64,000 bases of DNA, from the NCBI GenBank assembly GCA_024401455.1, contig JAKSLA010000008.1, forward strand, positions 1 through 64,000. The letters are read 5' to 3'. This DNA is from Paludibacteraceae bacterium (GTDB lineage Bacteria > Bacteroidota > Bacteroidia > Bacteroidales > Paludibacteraceae). Within the stretch, counting starts at the first letter, position 1, and the number at the start of each line of letters is the position of its first letter. This document shows, in pieces, positions 52,547-61,474 of this stretch. Under the pieces are notes generated by a model. That model was not told the DNA's origin. It did no database searches and was given only the letters and a program-made list of their open reading frames with translations. The position numbers and the translations under genes were made by a program.

Positions 52547-53005
52547 ATGAGAAAGTTAATTCTAACGGCGATTATCGCGCTAACAAGCATTGTATCTATG
52601 GCAGAAATTCATCTTTACAGGGGTAACAACTCCTATTCATCCAACATTCTCTTCACTTGGGATGGCAAATGCCTTTACAAAGGCAACAACACCTATTCGT
52701 CCAACATCCTTTACACATGGGACGGGAAACACCTCTATAAAGGCAACAACACCTACTCATCCAACATCATCTATACATGGGATGGGAAAAGCCTCTACAG
52801 GGGCAACAACACCTATTCATCCAACATACTCTTCACTTGGGATGGCAAGTGTCTTTACAAAGGCAATAACACCTATTCGTCCAACATTCTTTACACGATA
52901 GACAGCCAACACATCTATTTAGGGAACAACACCTACTCATCCAACATCATCTACACCAAAAACGGGCTAATTCCTATCGCTGTATTGATTGCAGCAATGC
53001 AATAA
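52547..53005 (+). CDS. Secreted protein made of six 19-residue repeats
   Basis: 152 residues: signal peptide MRKLILTAIIALTSIVSMA, then six tandem units of the form LYxGNNTYSSNIxYTWDGKx, ending in a hydrophobic GLIPIAVLIAAMQ that could anchor it. Units 1-3 and 4-6 correspond one to one (RGNN-NILF, KGNN-NILY, KGNN/LGNN-NIIY), so a 57-residue (171-bp) block was duplicated. The repeat looks like a beta-rich propeller or beta-flower protein, and its exact fold is unknown. The gene follows GT9 after 48 bases and may be co-transcribed. Confidence 0.8.
   Translation: MRKLILTAIIALTSIVSMAEIHLYRGNNSYSSNILFTWDGKCLYKGNNTYSSNILYTWDGKHLYKGNNTYSSNIIYTWDGKSLYRGNNTYSSNILFTWDGKCLYKGNNTYSSNILYTIDSQHIYLGNNTYSSNIIYTKNGLIPIAVLIAAMQ
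52607..52957 (+). repeat. Six in-frame 57-bp coding repeats, organised as a doubled 171-bp block
   Basis: Each unit contains GGYAACAACWCCTAYTCRTC followed by CAACAT. Units 1/4, 2/5 and 3/6 are closest to one another. Confidence 0.85.
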
Positions 53006-53057
53006 ACAATAAAGAGGTCCTTGGGGACACGCGTATAAGTAAAAGGGAAAGGTCGGT

Positions 53058-53762
53058 TTATCTATACTCCTCCATTTCAATCAAATACCATTTCTTATTG
53101 ATACTAATGAAATTGAAGAAAAGGTATGGAGAGCCATTCTTCATAACGAAAAGGCGACGATTATTTTTATCGGAAAGATTCTCCGAAGCAAAAAGACACA
53201 ACGAAGGGAACAACGCCACGAAATCAAACGTCTCCCATTCATGCGGCATCATCAATTTGGACTCCAATTCGTGATTTTTATAATCCTTATAGACACGATA
53301 AGGGAATGGGAATATCGTACGTTTCTTCTGAAAATCAATATCTTGCGAATAGGCAAATAAGAATTCCACAAAGTCACGGTCGCCACCGTAATCCGCCTCC
53401 TTACGAGAAGAGGCCAATTTCCAACGACCTGCTTTTTTCTCAAACGCGTATTGGACCGACTTTTTATTCATCATATCTATCACAGACACATTCACTTCCT
53501 TCTGAGCAGAAACCAGATCCAAAGAGTCTGCACAGACGATAGGGATGCTTGTACGGGTAATAAAACGCAAAGGCTGATAGTCTTTGGCGTTCTTCACAAC
53601 CCCAGACTCAGTACGCAACGGGAACATCACACTACTGCTCTGCCGTTCAGGATGACGAACAAAATCCAAGAAAAATGCCGAGAAGTTTTGGCAAAAGAGA
53701 GACTGCGGGATGTATAACACCACGAAAAGGAAAGCAACAATAATCCTATAAAGTCTTCTCAT
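53058..53762 (-). CDS. DUF4348-like secreted protein
   Basis: 234 residues. Signal peptide MRRLYRIIVAFLFVVLYIPQSLFC, then phrases typical of DUF4348 (FFLDFVRHPERQSSSVMFPL ~30-49; FVEFLFAYSQDIDFQKKRTI ~131-150; KKWYLIEMEEY at the end). The repeated 'FxxFF..D..FQ..R..FPL' pattern suggests an internal duplication of an NTF2-like unit. Function unknown. It is convergent with the repeat-protein gene. Confidence 0.8.
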   Translation of the reverse strand: MRRLYRIIVAFLFVVLYIPQSLFCQNFSAFFLDFVRHPERQSSSVMFPLRTESGVVKNAKDYQPLRFITRTSIPIVCADSLDLVSAQKEVNVSVIDMMNKKSVQYAFEKKAGRWKLASSRKEADYGGDRDFVEFLFAYSQDIDFQKKRTIFPFPYRVYKDYKNHELESKLMMPHEWETFDFVALFPSLCLFASENLSDKNNRRLFVMKNGSPYLFFNFISINKKWYLIEMEEYR

Positions 53763-53880
53763 ACCTACTATTTTTCAATAGAACGATAGCACAACTATAA
53801 TTGTACTAACATAGCAACGGACAAATTTAGGTGCTATTTTCCTAAATAAGAAAAAAGAGAGGGCAATTTTGCATTTTTTA

Positions 53881-53930
53881 GAAAATAAGCGGACGGATGA
53901 ATTCATTTTTGAACTCATCCGTCCGCTTTT
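53881..53930. terminator. Terminator of the MacB operon
   Basis: AAGCGGACGGATGA (53887-53900) is perfectly inverted at 53915-53928 (14 bp). TTATTTTC follows on the minus strand. Confidence 0.75.
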
Positions 53931-53941
53931 TAATCCAACAA

Positions 53942-55174
53942 TTACTCGTACCTCAATGCCGTTATCGGATCCATATTAGCCGCCTTCTTGGCTGGATACC
54001 ATCCAAAGAAGACGCCTGTCGCCGCACAAACGATGAACGAGATGACAATGGATGAGTAACTCACCACAAACGGCATTCCCAACAACGAAGTACCGACATA
54101 AGAGAGCACAAGGCCGATTATGATACCTATCACACCACCTACAAGACTCAAGATGGCGCTCTCTATCAAAAACTGCATCAGAATATCCTTTCCTCGGGCA
54201 CCAATCGCCATACGAAGACCGATTTCTTTCGTACGCTCCGTAACGGTCACATACATGATGTTCATAATACCAATACCACCGACGAGGAGAGAAATGGAAG
54301 CTATCGCCGCCAACAAATAGGTAAGCGTTCCCGTCATACTGTTCATCATAGAGAGCATTTCCGACTGGGTTCGAACCTCAAAATCATCGTTCTGATAGTC
54401 GCTCAACTTATGACACTCGCGCAGCAAGAGGGAAATCTCCAACACCGCCGCATCCGCCACCTCTTCACTGGAAGCCGAGCAATAGATCATTTGCAAATAA
54501 TCCGTGCCCAAAAAGCGTTTCTGCACAGTCGTATAAGGAGCGATAATAATATCGTCTTGATCTTGTCCCATAGAATTGCTTCCTTTGGAATCCAACACTC
54601 CTATCACCTTCAGCAACACATTTTTGAACTTAATATCCTTGCCTATGATGTCCTCCACATTGGTAGAATCCTCCGGGAAAATATTCTTCACGACCGTTTG
54701 GCCAATTATACAAACCTTTGAATAGCGGGCAACGTCATCTTCTGTAAAATTAGAGCCCGCCACCAAATCCAACTTTCTGATTTTCAGCAAATCTACCGAA
54801 CCGCCCTGCAACGATCCAAGGGCATTATTATTGCCATTGATTACTTGACCGCTGGCCGAAACCAACGGAGAAACATAACTGACATATTTCGCCTCCTTTT
54901 TGATACGCTCCGCATCAGAGACGGTAAGCGTCTGCACATTATCAGCGCCCATATTGACGCCACCACGACGTTGATTGGCACGCATCACCATAATCAAGTT
55001 CGTTCCCATAGAAGAGACCTGCTCCGTAATGCTCTGCTGCGAACTCTGGCCTATACTCACCATCGCAATCACAGAAGCGATGCCGATGACCACACCCAAA
55101 ATGGTAAGCAACGTACGCGTTTTGTTTCTCAAAATGGCATCTATGGCAACCTTAAGTAAATTGGCTATATTCAT
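53942..55174 (-). CDS. macB: MacB-type ABC permease
   Basis: 410 residues. N-terminal helix in the KTRTLLTILGVVIGIASVIAM region (~18-38; TRTLLTILGVVIGIASVIAM), a large periplasmic MacB_PCD domain (~45-270), then three helices, e.g. LLAAIASISLLVGGIGIMNI and the FtsX segment ending YPAKKAANMDPITALRYE. Only the permease half of E. coli MacB is present; the ATPase is the separate upstream gene (30 bases away). With MacA and TolC it forms a mechanotransmitting tripartite system that expels periplasmic substrates such as peptides, macrolides or lipids. Confidence 0.93.
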   Translation of the reverse strand: MNIANLLKVAIDAILRNKTRTLLTILGVVIGIASVIAMVSIGQSSQQSITEQVSSMGTNLIMVMRANQRRGGVNMGADNVQTLTVSDAERIKKEAKYVSYVSPLVSASGQVINGNNNALGSLQGGSVDLLKIRKLDLVAGSNFTEDDVARYSKVCIIGQTVVKNIFPEDSTNVEDIIGKDIKFKNVLLKVIGVLDSKGSNSMGQDQDDIIIAPYTTVQKRFLGTDYLQMIYCSASSEEVADAAVLEISLLLRECHKLSDYQNDDFEVRTQSEMLSMMNSMTGTLTYLLAAIASISLLVGGIGIMNIMYVTVTERTKEIGLRMAIGARGKDILMQFLIESAILSLVGGVIGIIIGLVLSYVGTSLLGMPFVVSYSSIVISFIVCAATGVFFGWYPAKKAANMDPITALRYE

Positions 55175-55203
55175 ATTTAGAATAAATGCTAATTAATTGT
55201 TTA

Positions 55204-55962
55204 TCAATAATCGGACGAAGCAGGAAGGGCATCCAATGCCGCCTGAGCCGATTGTGTATCCACCGGATTGTCCTTCATCAACCTACCGTCGCGCAACATA
55301 ATCTGTCGCTTGGTAAAGAGAGCAATATCAGGTTCGTGAGTTACAAATCCTATCGTCACGCCTTGCTCATTGAGTTTTTGGAAGAGGCTCATGATCTCAT
55401 ACGAAGTACGCGTATCAAGGTTTCCCGTCGCCTCATCGGCCAAAAGGATGACAGGATCGTTAACAATAGCACGCGCAATGGCAATACGCTGTTGCTGACC
55501 TCCCGACATCTGGTTGGGTGTATGGTTGGCACGATTAGCCATACCCACCAATTCCAAAGCATGTTCTGCCTTTTCTCGACGTTCCTTTGCGCCAATGCTA
55601 CTATTATACAACAAAGGCAACTCCACCTGTTCAATGGAGGTGGTACGAGGCAAAAGGTTATAACTTTGGAATACGAAACCGATTTTGCGGTTACGAATGG
55701 ATGAGAGTTCATCCTTGGTGCAAATTGCCGCATCCACTCCGTCAATATAGTAATGGCCGCTGGTCGGTTTATCCAAACAGCCCAAAATATTCAGCATTGT
55801 GGATTTTCCGCTGCCCGAAGTTCCCATGATGGCCACAAACTCGTTCTTCTGAATGTCGAATGTCACGCCACGCAAAGCATGCACGACCTCGCTACCAACC
55901 ACGAAATCGCGCTTCAAATCTTCGATTCGAATAATGGCATTCGTATTGCTCTTTCCGTCCAT
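55204..55962 (-). CDS. MacB/LolD-type ABC ATPase
   Basis: 252 residues. Walker A GTSGSGKST (47-55), LSGGQQQRIAIARAI-type signature (MSGGQQQRIAIARA), Walker B VILLADEATGNLD and H-loop FVTHEPDIA are intact. The family powers FtsX-fold permeases. It lies between the MacA adaptor (12 bases upstream) and the MacB permease, in the same operon. The C-terminal tail (DTQSAQAALDALPASSDY) is variable. Confidence 0.95.
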   Translation of the reverse strand: MDGKSNTNAIIRIEDLKRDFVVGSEVVHALRGVTFDIQKNEFVAIMGTSGSGKSTMLNILGCLDKPTSGHYYIDGVDAAICTKDELSSIRNRKIGFVFQSYNLLPRTTSIEQVELPLLYNSSIGAKERREKAEHALELVGMANRANHTPNQMSGGQQQRIAIARAIVNDPVILLADEATGNLDTRTSYEIMSLFQKLNEQGVTIGFVTHEPDIALFTKRQIMLRDGRLMKDNPVDTQSAQAALDALPASSDY

Positions 55963-55973
55963 AACACAATCCG

Positions 55974-57194
55974 TTATTTAGTTGGGGCTCCCTGCGAACT
56001 ATTCTTAGCGCCTCGCTTAGGGCCTTGAGGCATAAATGGGTTGTTCGCCTGTCCGACACGCTCCTTCTCACCAACGAAGGCATTCGTGATAACCGTATCG
56101 CCCTCAGCCACACCACTTTTTGCGATATAATTAACGCCATCACTCAGTCCTACGGAGACGATACGCGGTGCGATTTCCGAACCATTTTTCACCCATACCG
56201 TTTTTTGCGCACGGCTATTATTGACTGGCTGATAGCCCATACCCTCTTTCGACTTGTCCTTAGGGCGAGGAAGCGACTTGATGACCTCCTCCGACGGAGA
56301 CCAGTTCGTTGCCGCCGCAGGCACGACCAAATCAACTACAGCCTCCGTAATAATCGTGATGCTGGCCGTCATGCCCGGATAAAGCTTCTCCTCCGGATTC
56401 GGTGCACTGATAATGACCGTATAGGTCACTACGCTATTGGTTGTGACAGGGTTCAGCCTTATCTGTTTTACAGAGCCTTCAAAGATTTCGCCATTGTAAG
56501 AATCAACGGTAAAGGTCACTTTTTGACCCACTTTCACCTGGCCTATATCAGCCTCATCGATATTCGCCTCAACTTGCATATTCTTCAAGTCGCGCGCAAT
56601 CGTAAAAAGCGTCGGTGTGCTAAATGAAGAAGCCACCGTTTGACCCGCCTCCACCTCTTTGGCAAGGACAACGCCATCAATAGGCGAATAAATCTCTGCA
56701 TAACTCAAATTCACCTTCGCCTCACGAACATTGGTTTGTGCCTGCGTGACTTGTGCCTGAGCCTGAGCCAAAGTATTTTGGATTTCATCCAATTCGCTCT
56801 TAGTAGCCGCTTTCTGGTCGTAAAGCGTTTGGATTCGGGCGAAACTCTGCTTTGCCAACGTGTAAGAACTTGTTGCGCTCAAAAGCGACGCATTGCACTG
56901 ATTCAATCGCTCTTGCAAGGTTGACTTATCCAACTCTGCTAAAAGTTGGCCTTTCTTCACATGACTATTGAAGTCAACATAAATCTTTTTCACCTCACCG
57001 GAAACTTGGGTTCCGATCTCCACTTTATCAACAGGCGCTAAACTTCCCGTTGCCGTAACGGTAGATTTCACCGTGTCTCTAACCACTACTTTAGTGGAGA
57101 ATTTTACCGACTTATGACTCGGCCACAAAGCCTTGACAACAAAGCCTACGACAGCCAGCAAAACGACACCGATAATTACTTTCTTTTTCGTCAT
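55974..57194 (-). CDS. macA: MacA-type periplasmic adaptor (membrane fusion protein)
   Basis: 406 residues. N-terminal membrane helix VIIGVVLLAVVGFVVKAL, then a barrel-sandwich domain split by a coiled-coil hairpin (SFARIQTLYDQKAATKSELD ~113-132; TLAQAQAQVTQAQTNVREAK). The lipoyl-like halves contain SGEVKKIYVDFNSHVKKGQL and SPIDGVVLAKEVEAGQTV. The C-terminal domain binds the permease. It bridges MacB and the TolC-like channel encoded in the same operon, 36 bases downstream of the TolC gene. Confidence 0.93.
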   Translation of the reverse strand: MTKKKVIIGVVLLAVVGFVVKALWPSHKSVKFSTKVVVRDTVKSTVTATGSLAPVDKVEIGTQVSGEVKKIYVDFNSHVKKGQLLAELDKSTLQERLNQCNASLLSATSSYTLAKQSFARIQTLYDQKAATKSELDEIQNTLAQAQAQVTQAQTNVREAKVNLSYAEIYSPIDGVVLAKEVEAGQTVASSFSTPTLFTIARDLKNMQVEANIDEADIGQVKVGQKVTFTVDSYNGEIFEGSVKQIRLNPVTTNSVVTYTVIISAPNPEEKLYPGMTASITIITEAVVDLVVPAAATNWSPSEEVIKSLPRPKDKSKEGMGYQPVNNSRAQKTVWVKNGSEIAPRIVSVGLSDGVNYIAKSGVAEGDTVITNAFVGEKERVGQANNPFMPQGPKRGAKNSSQGAPTK

Positions 57195-57230
57195 ACTATA
57201 GTATTCTTTTTTTCTCTAAAAAAACAACTT

Positions 57231-58568
57231 TCAATCCATCCTAACTCCATCACCCATATAAACATCCAATATCTTTCGATTTAGGATAAAGGCATATTTG
57301 GCCTGCACATATTCGTTGATAGAGTTGATGTAATTGTCCTGCTGCTGCAAAAGGTCGGTTATGACCACCGACCCCACATTAAACTTCGCATTGAAAACGC
57401 TCAGCACCGCCTTATAGGCTTCACAACGCTGTTTCGTGATTTTATATCGCTCGTAAGCCAAGCGTACGTTTTGATATTGGTTGATGACCGTCTGCTTGAT
57501 TTCCAACTCCGTTTGCGCCTTGTCCAACTCAGCCTGCTGCTTGCTGTAACGGTTCTGGGCCAACCGGCTTTTTGTCTGACCACGATCGTAAATCGGCATA
57601 CTCAACGAGATGCCCACCTGCTGCGTGAAGTTGTCGCGCATCTGCTTTCCCACTTCGTCAAAATCCATGTGGCTTGCACTCAAGCCGGCCGAAGCGCTAA
57701 TCGTAGGACGATAGGCTGCTTTGGTGATTTTTGTCTGAATTTCTGCTATCTCGATGGCATTTTCCGACAAGCGCATTTCAGGCATGCTCTGCATGGCTTT
57801 ACTGACGCACTCCTCCTGCGCTGGGAGCATTGCCATTGCATCGATAGCCGTCGTATCGGGTTCTACCAAATCCAGTTGAGCCGAGGGATCCATGCTCATC
57901 AGTTTTTTCAAGGTAAGCAAATTGGTCGTCCTTGCTATACGGGCATCGAGCGTATCCATTCGATTGGAAGCATACTGTGCCTCCAAAACGAGGCAATCAC
58001 TCTCCAAAAGTTTTCCCGCATCGTACTTTTTTCGTCCCATTTCTGCCTGCTCTCTGCTGGTCTCCACGATCGACTCCTTTGACTTCAACGTCTCCCTATT
58101 CTTCAAAACCGCAAGGTAAGCATTCAAGATTTCAATGCTGAGACTATTGTCATATTTAGCCGTACGGAGGCGCGTTGACTCCTCCTCCATCTGACTTCTC
58201 TTGATGTTTTTAGAAATGGCTCCACCTTGATAAATTGCCACGCCTCCATTCAAACCTACGTTACCGCCAAAATTTATCTGATCGCTTGAACCTGTATGAC
58301 GAGCCGACTCGCTCGCACTAAAACTCACATTCGGCCGACGCTCGTTTCGGGCTTGCTTCGTCGATTCGGCAGCCGACTTCTCCGTCAAAGCCAAGTTTTG
58401 CCTTTCGTAACTGTTACCAAATGCATACTGAAGACACTCGTTCAACGTGAGCAGATAAGATTGGGGTTCAATCATGGAGGTGGTTACCGTCGTGTCCGCT
58501 GTTTCTTGCGCAGAGATCGCCAACGTCCCCATTGTCCAAAAAGCGATGAATAGTGAGTATTTTCGCAT
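57231..58568 (-). CDS. TolC-family outer-membrane efflux protein
   Basis: 445 residues from ATG 58568 (signal MRKYSLFIAFWTMGTLAISA); the 12-residue extension from 58604 is rejected because the -7 box (58598-58591) lies within it. Two OEP repeats are visible, LTLNECLQYAFGNSYERQNL (~42-61) and CVSKAMQSMPEMRLSENAIE (~240-259), each followed by long coiled-coil helices. It forms the trimeric outer-membrane duct of the MacAB system. First gene of the four-gene operon. Confidence 0.93.
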   Translation of the reverse strand: MRKYSLFIAFWTMGTLAISAQETADTTVTTSMIEPQSYLLTLNECLQYAFGNSYERQNLALTEKSAAESTKQARNERRPNVSFSASESARHTGSSDQINFGGNVGLNGGVAIYQGGAISKNIKRSQMEEESTRLRTAKYDNSLSIEILNAYLAVLKNRETLKSKESIVETSREQAEMGRKKYDAGKLLESDCLVLEAQYASNRMDTLDARIARTTNLLTLKKLMSMDPSAQLDLVEPDTTAIDAMAMLPAQEECVSKAMQSMPEMRLSENAIEIAEIQTKITKAAYRPTISASAGLSASHMDFDEVGKQMRDNFTQQVGISLSMPIYDRGQTKSRLAQNRYSKQQAELDKAQTELEIKQTVINQYQNVRLAYERYKITKQRCEAYKAVLSVFNAKFNVGSVVITDLLQQQDNYINSINEYVQAKYAFILNRKILDVYMGDGVRMD

Positions 58569-58590
58569 AATAATCATATCAATTTTCCAA

Positions 58591-58622
58591 CAAAAATAAA
58601 TCAAATTTGGCAGAGGCGAAAA
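58591..58622 (-). promoter_or_regulatory. Promoter of the TolC-MacA-MacB operon
   Basis: Minus-strand TATTTTTG (58598-58591), with TTTC 19 bases upstream. Start near 58584. Confidence 0.6.
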
Positions 58623-58775
58623 CTCCTAACCTCTTTTTTCTGTGAAGATTAACAATTTTTCAATGGCAACAACGCCATTCGAGGATTCGATAATATCCTT
58701 TATTTTTTAAGAAGAGGAAAACTAAAAAACATACTCTTTTCTTGCTCTTTCAATTAATCCCACAAACAAATCATT

Positions 58776-58783
58776 TATATTTG
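58776..58783 (+). promoter_or_regulatory. -7 box of the histidine acid phosphatase gene
   Basis: TATATTTG, 51 bases before ATG 58834. No clear -33 element. Confidence 0.5.
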
Positions 58784-58833
58784 CATAAGATGGGGACCTC
58801 TTTACACCCCATTCGTTTCTAACAAAATTTCAA

Positions 58834-60096
58834 ATGAAAAGAAAATGTATCATAGTTAGCGCATTATTGGCGCTATTTGTAAGCCAGACATGGGCAATCA
58901 CCCCACGGGAAGAGATGGTCCAAACCATCGAAAAAGCAGGAGGCAACTACTACGCATACCCCCGTCCGAACGGCAAAATGACCCCCGCACCCAAAGGATA
59001 TGAACCGTTCTACATCAGCCATTACGGCAGGCACGGTTCTCGCTATATGATCGACGAGAAAGAGGCTAACGAAGCCTGCGCCACCCTACGCAAGGCCAAC
59101 GACGAAGGGAAATTGACCGACACGGGCAAGGCCACAATCGTGAAACTGGAACAAGTGGTCAAAACGATGCAAGGGCGCGGCGGAGACCTCACAAAATTAG
59201 GATTGAAACAACATCGCGACATTGCCTATCGAATGTTCAACAATTACCCCGAAATTTTCAAGGGTGAAAAAACAATCGACGCAAAATCGACCTTCGTACC
59301 TCGCAGCATTTTAAGCATGGGTTCCTTCTGCCAGACGCTGAAAGGTCTTAATAATCAATTGGAAATCGAAACCGATGCCAGCGGACACGACACCTATTTC
59401 TTGTGCCAAGACAGGGTGAAAAACCCTGACCGCCCCAAGGAAGAAGGCGAATGGTACCAAAAATTCCTCGATTATGGGGCGAAGAAAAGGAATCCAGAGC
59501 GTCTGATGTCCACATTGCTTACCGACCCTCATTTTTTAGACCAGGAAGCGGCGAGAAAACTCAGCGTTCAACTGTTTAACGTGGCTTGCGCCCTACAAAA
59601 CATACCCAAGGTCAACTGTGAGTTGCTCTCCATTTTCAGCCAAGACGAATTGTGGAACTACTGGCAAGCACAAAATGCCTTCTGGTATGTATTCTGCGGC
59701 GGGTACACCACCCCACACAAAAGAGCGAGAGAATTGTCAATCGACCTTTTGAACGACATCATCACCCAAGCCGACTCCGCCATTGCCAACAAACAAGTAA
59801 GCGGACATTTCCGTTTTGGCCACGACACAGGGCTTCTCCCTTTGGTCGTTTTGATGAAAATAAACAGCCCCTATGAACAAGTGAATGACATGGACGAACT
59901 CTATAAGACGTGGGTCGATTTCCGCGCCATTCCAACCGCCGCCAATGTTCAATTTGTATTCTACAAAAGTAAAAAGAGCAATGACGTCCTCGTCAAAGTC
60001 CTACTAAACGAAGAAGAGGCGACACTCCCCATAAAAGCAATAGAGGGGCCTTATTACCGTTGGAACGACCTAAAAGAGTATTGCAAGTCTCTATAA
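58834..60096 (+). CDS. Secreted histidine acid phosphatase (phytase/MINPP-like)
   Basis: 420 residues. Signal MKRKCIIVSALLALFVSQTWA. Catalytic RHG in HYGRHGSRYM (63-72) and the distal HD in FGHDTGLLPL (His330-Asp331) are intact, defining branch 2 of the histidine phosphatase superfamily. Related Bacteroidetes enzymes dephosphorylate inositol phosphates such as phytate. Substrate specificity is inferred. The protein is probably periplasmic, as no T9SS tail is present. Monocistronic, with a strong terminator after it. Confidence 0.9.
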   Translation: MKRKCIIVSALLALFVSQTWAITPREEMVQTIEKAGGNYYAYPRPNGKMTPAPKGYEPFYISHYGRHGSRYMIDEKEANEACATLRKANDEGKLTDTGKATIVKLEQVVKTMQGRGGDLTKLGLKQHRDIAYRMFNNYPEIFKGEKTIDAKSTFVPRSILSMGSFCQTLKGLNNQLEIETDASGHDTYFLCQDRVKNPDRPKEEGEWYQKFLDYGAKKRNPERLMSTLLTDPHFLDQEAARKLSVQLFNVACALQNIPKVNCELLSIFSQDELWNYWQAQNAFWYVFCGGYTTPHKRARELSIDLLNDIITQADSAIANKQVSGHFRFGHDTGLLPLVVLMKINSPYEQVNDMDELYKTWVDFRAIPTAANVQFVFYKSKKSNDVLVKVLLNEEEATLPIKAIEGPYYRWNDLKEYCKSL

Positions 60097-60121
60097 TTCA
60101 AAGCGCAGGCAGTCAGTTCAC

Positions 60122-60169
60122 AAAAAAGGCTTCCATTCATCGCATTCACGAAGAACGGAAGCCCTTTTT
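60122..60169. terminator. Bidirectional terminator
   Basis: GGCTTCC (60128-60134) pairs with GGAAGCC (60157-60163), followed by CTTTTTAT on the plus strand and six T on the minus strand. Confidence 0.8.
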
Positions 60170-60194
60170 ATAGGGAACTTCTATAAAAACGCAC

Positions 60195-61145
60195 TTAGAA
60201 ATTATATCCTACATTTATTGAAAGGCAACGAGACTTGATAGAACCCGCATCCGAAGCCTTGACCATATCCACAAAGCCTAATTGGAAAGCCAACGAAGCA
60301 GTCAAGCCAGAATCCCAGTCATAACCAAGTCTTGAGTAGAGAGAGAAATCCACATTGTTGTAGATAGGATCTTCTCGTTGCTCATCGGGGTCAGATTGGA
60401 AAAGGAGAAGGTTATGTCCGTCCAAAGTTTGGTTTCCAAACAAGCCCAGGCTAACCATCGGAGCAACCGAAAGGAAGATACGACCATTGCTCACCTTCGT
60501 TTTTTGCGTTTCTTCGTTACGAGAAGCACTCTTCTTGGTCCTGTATAGGCGCATGCTTGCCTTCACATTGATAGGCACGCTCATATAAATCAAATCGTCT
60601 TTTGACGAGAACTTTTCATATTCGCCAGTCGGCTCACCCTCTAAATCATAACCGCCATCCTCAACGAAAAGCACTTGTTTGAACGGAGTTTCGCGGAAAG
60701 AGAACAACAACTCCGGTTGAATGGAGAAGTATTGTCCGATCTGCGACTGTCCGAAAGGAAGATCACAGTTGATACCCAACTGAACTGCAGGTCCGAAACC
60801 GGGGTCCTTAATATTCTCACCCGTCACGCCATAGGTTGAAAGTCCAGCACCCACCGTAAAACCGATAGTAATGAAACGCTTTTCTGGCAATCTTTTATCC
60901 TCAAGCAAAGAATCCTTTGGATTAAAGGACCTCATCAACTGAAACTCTTTCACTCGACGAAGTGAATCAGGGAGAGACTTCTCCTCTTCCGAAAGAACCG
61001 TCGAATCGTCAACCAATGGAGCCTCCACTATAGGTTCCGCCATGACTATTGCCGAATCGGGATTTGCCTTTATACCTTCTTCCTGCGAATAAGCAAGAGA
61101 AGACGCACCAACTGCCAAAAGAGAGGCAAGAGTTATCTTTTTCAT
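60195..61145 (-). CDS. Outer-membrane beta-barrel protein (PorT-like fold)
   Basis: 316 residues from ATG 61145 (signal MKKITLASLLAVGASSLAYS); ATG 61151 is two codons earlier and less likely. A ~65-residue acidic linker (NPDSAIVMAEPIVEAPLVDD onward) precedes the barrel (~90-316), whose strands include ITIGFTVGAGLSTYGV and YMSVPINVKASMRLY. It ends LSINVGYNF. Such proteins are outer-membrane channels or assembly factors. Function not determined. Confidence 0.8.
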   Translation of the reverse strand: MKKITLASLLAVGASSLAYSQEEGIKANPDSAIVMAEPIVEAPLVDDSTVLSEEEKSLPDSLRRVKEFQLMRSFNPKDSLLEDKRLPEKRFITIGFTVGAGLSTYGVTGENIKDPGFGPAVQLGINCDLPFGQSQIGQYFSIQPELLFSFRETPFKQVLFVEDGGYDLEGEPTGEYEKFSSKDDLIYMSVPINVKASMRLYRTKKSASRNEETQKTKVSNGRIFLSVAPMVSLGLFGNQTLDGHNLLLFQSDPDEQREDPIYNNVDFSLYSRLGYDWDSGLTASLAFQLGFVDMVKASDAGSIKSRCLSINVGYNF

Positions 61146-61407
61146 TACCAATATGATATTATTATATTCTTCTGTTATTAGAAAACAATTTCGCTACTGG
61201 AACATCGGGGAAGGACCCTATAAATTGTGTTTTCCTAACCGGGCTCAATTTGTAAAATCCTCGTTCTCCTATGAAACTTAACGTCACATATTCCTTTCCT
61301 ATAAGGACAAGTCCCTTATCATCAAGGCATTCAAACTACAAATATAGATATTTTTTAATAAAATCAAAAAAAGAATGAAAATTGAGGGGGCACCATTGGA
61401 CTCATTT

Positions 61408-61439
61408 TTTGCAAAATCTTATGTCTCTCCGTATCTTTG
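61408..61439 (+). promoter_or_regulatory. Promoter of dacB; fixes the start
   Basis: TTTG (61408-61411), 20 bases, TATCTTTG (61432-61439). Start near 61446. ATG 61382 lies upstream of it and is excluded. Confidence 0.8.
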
Positions 61440-61474
61440 CAAATAAATTCAGAGACAAGTTAATAAACACAAAA

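Noticed and set aside
52607..52957. 57-bp tandem repeats as CRISPR or satellite DNA
   Set aside because: They lie fully in frame within a signal-peptide-bearing gene.
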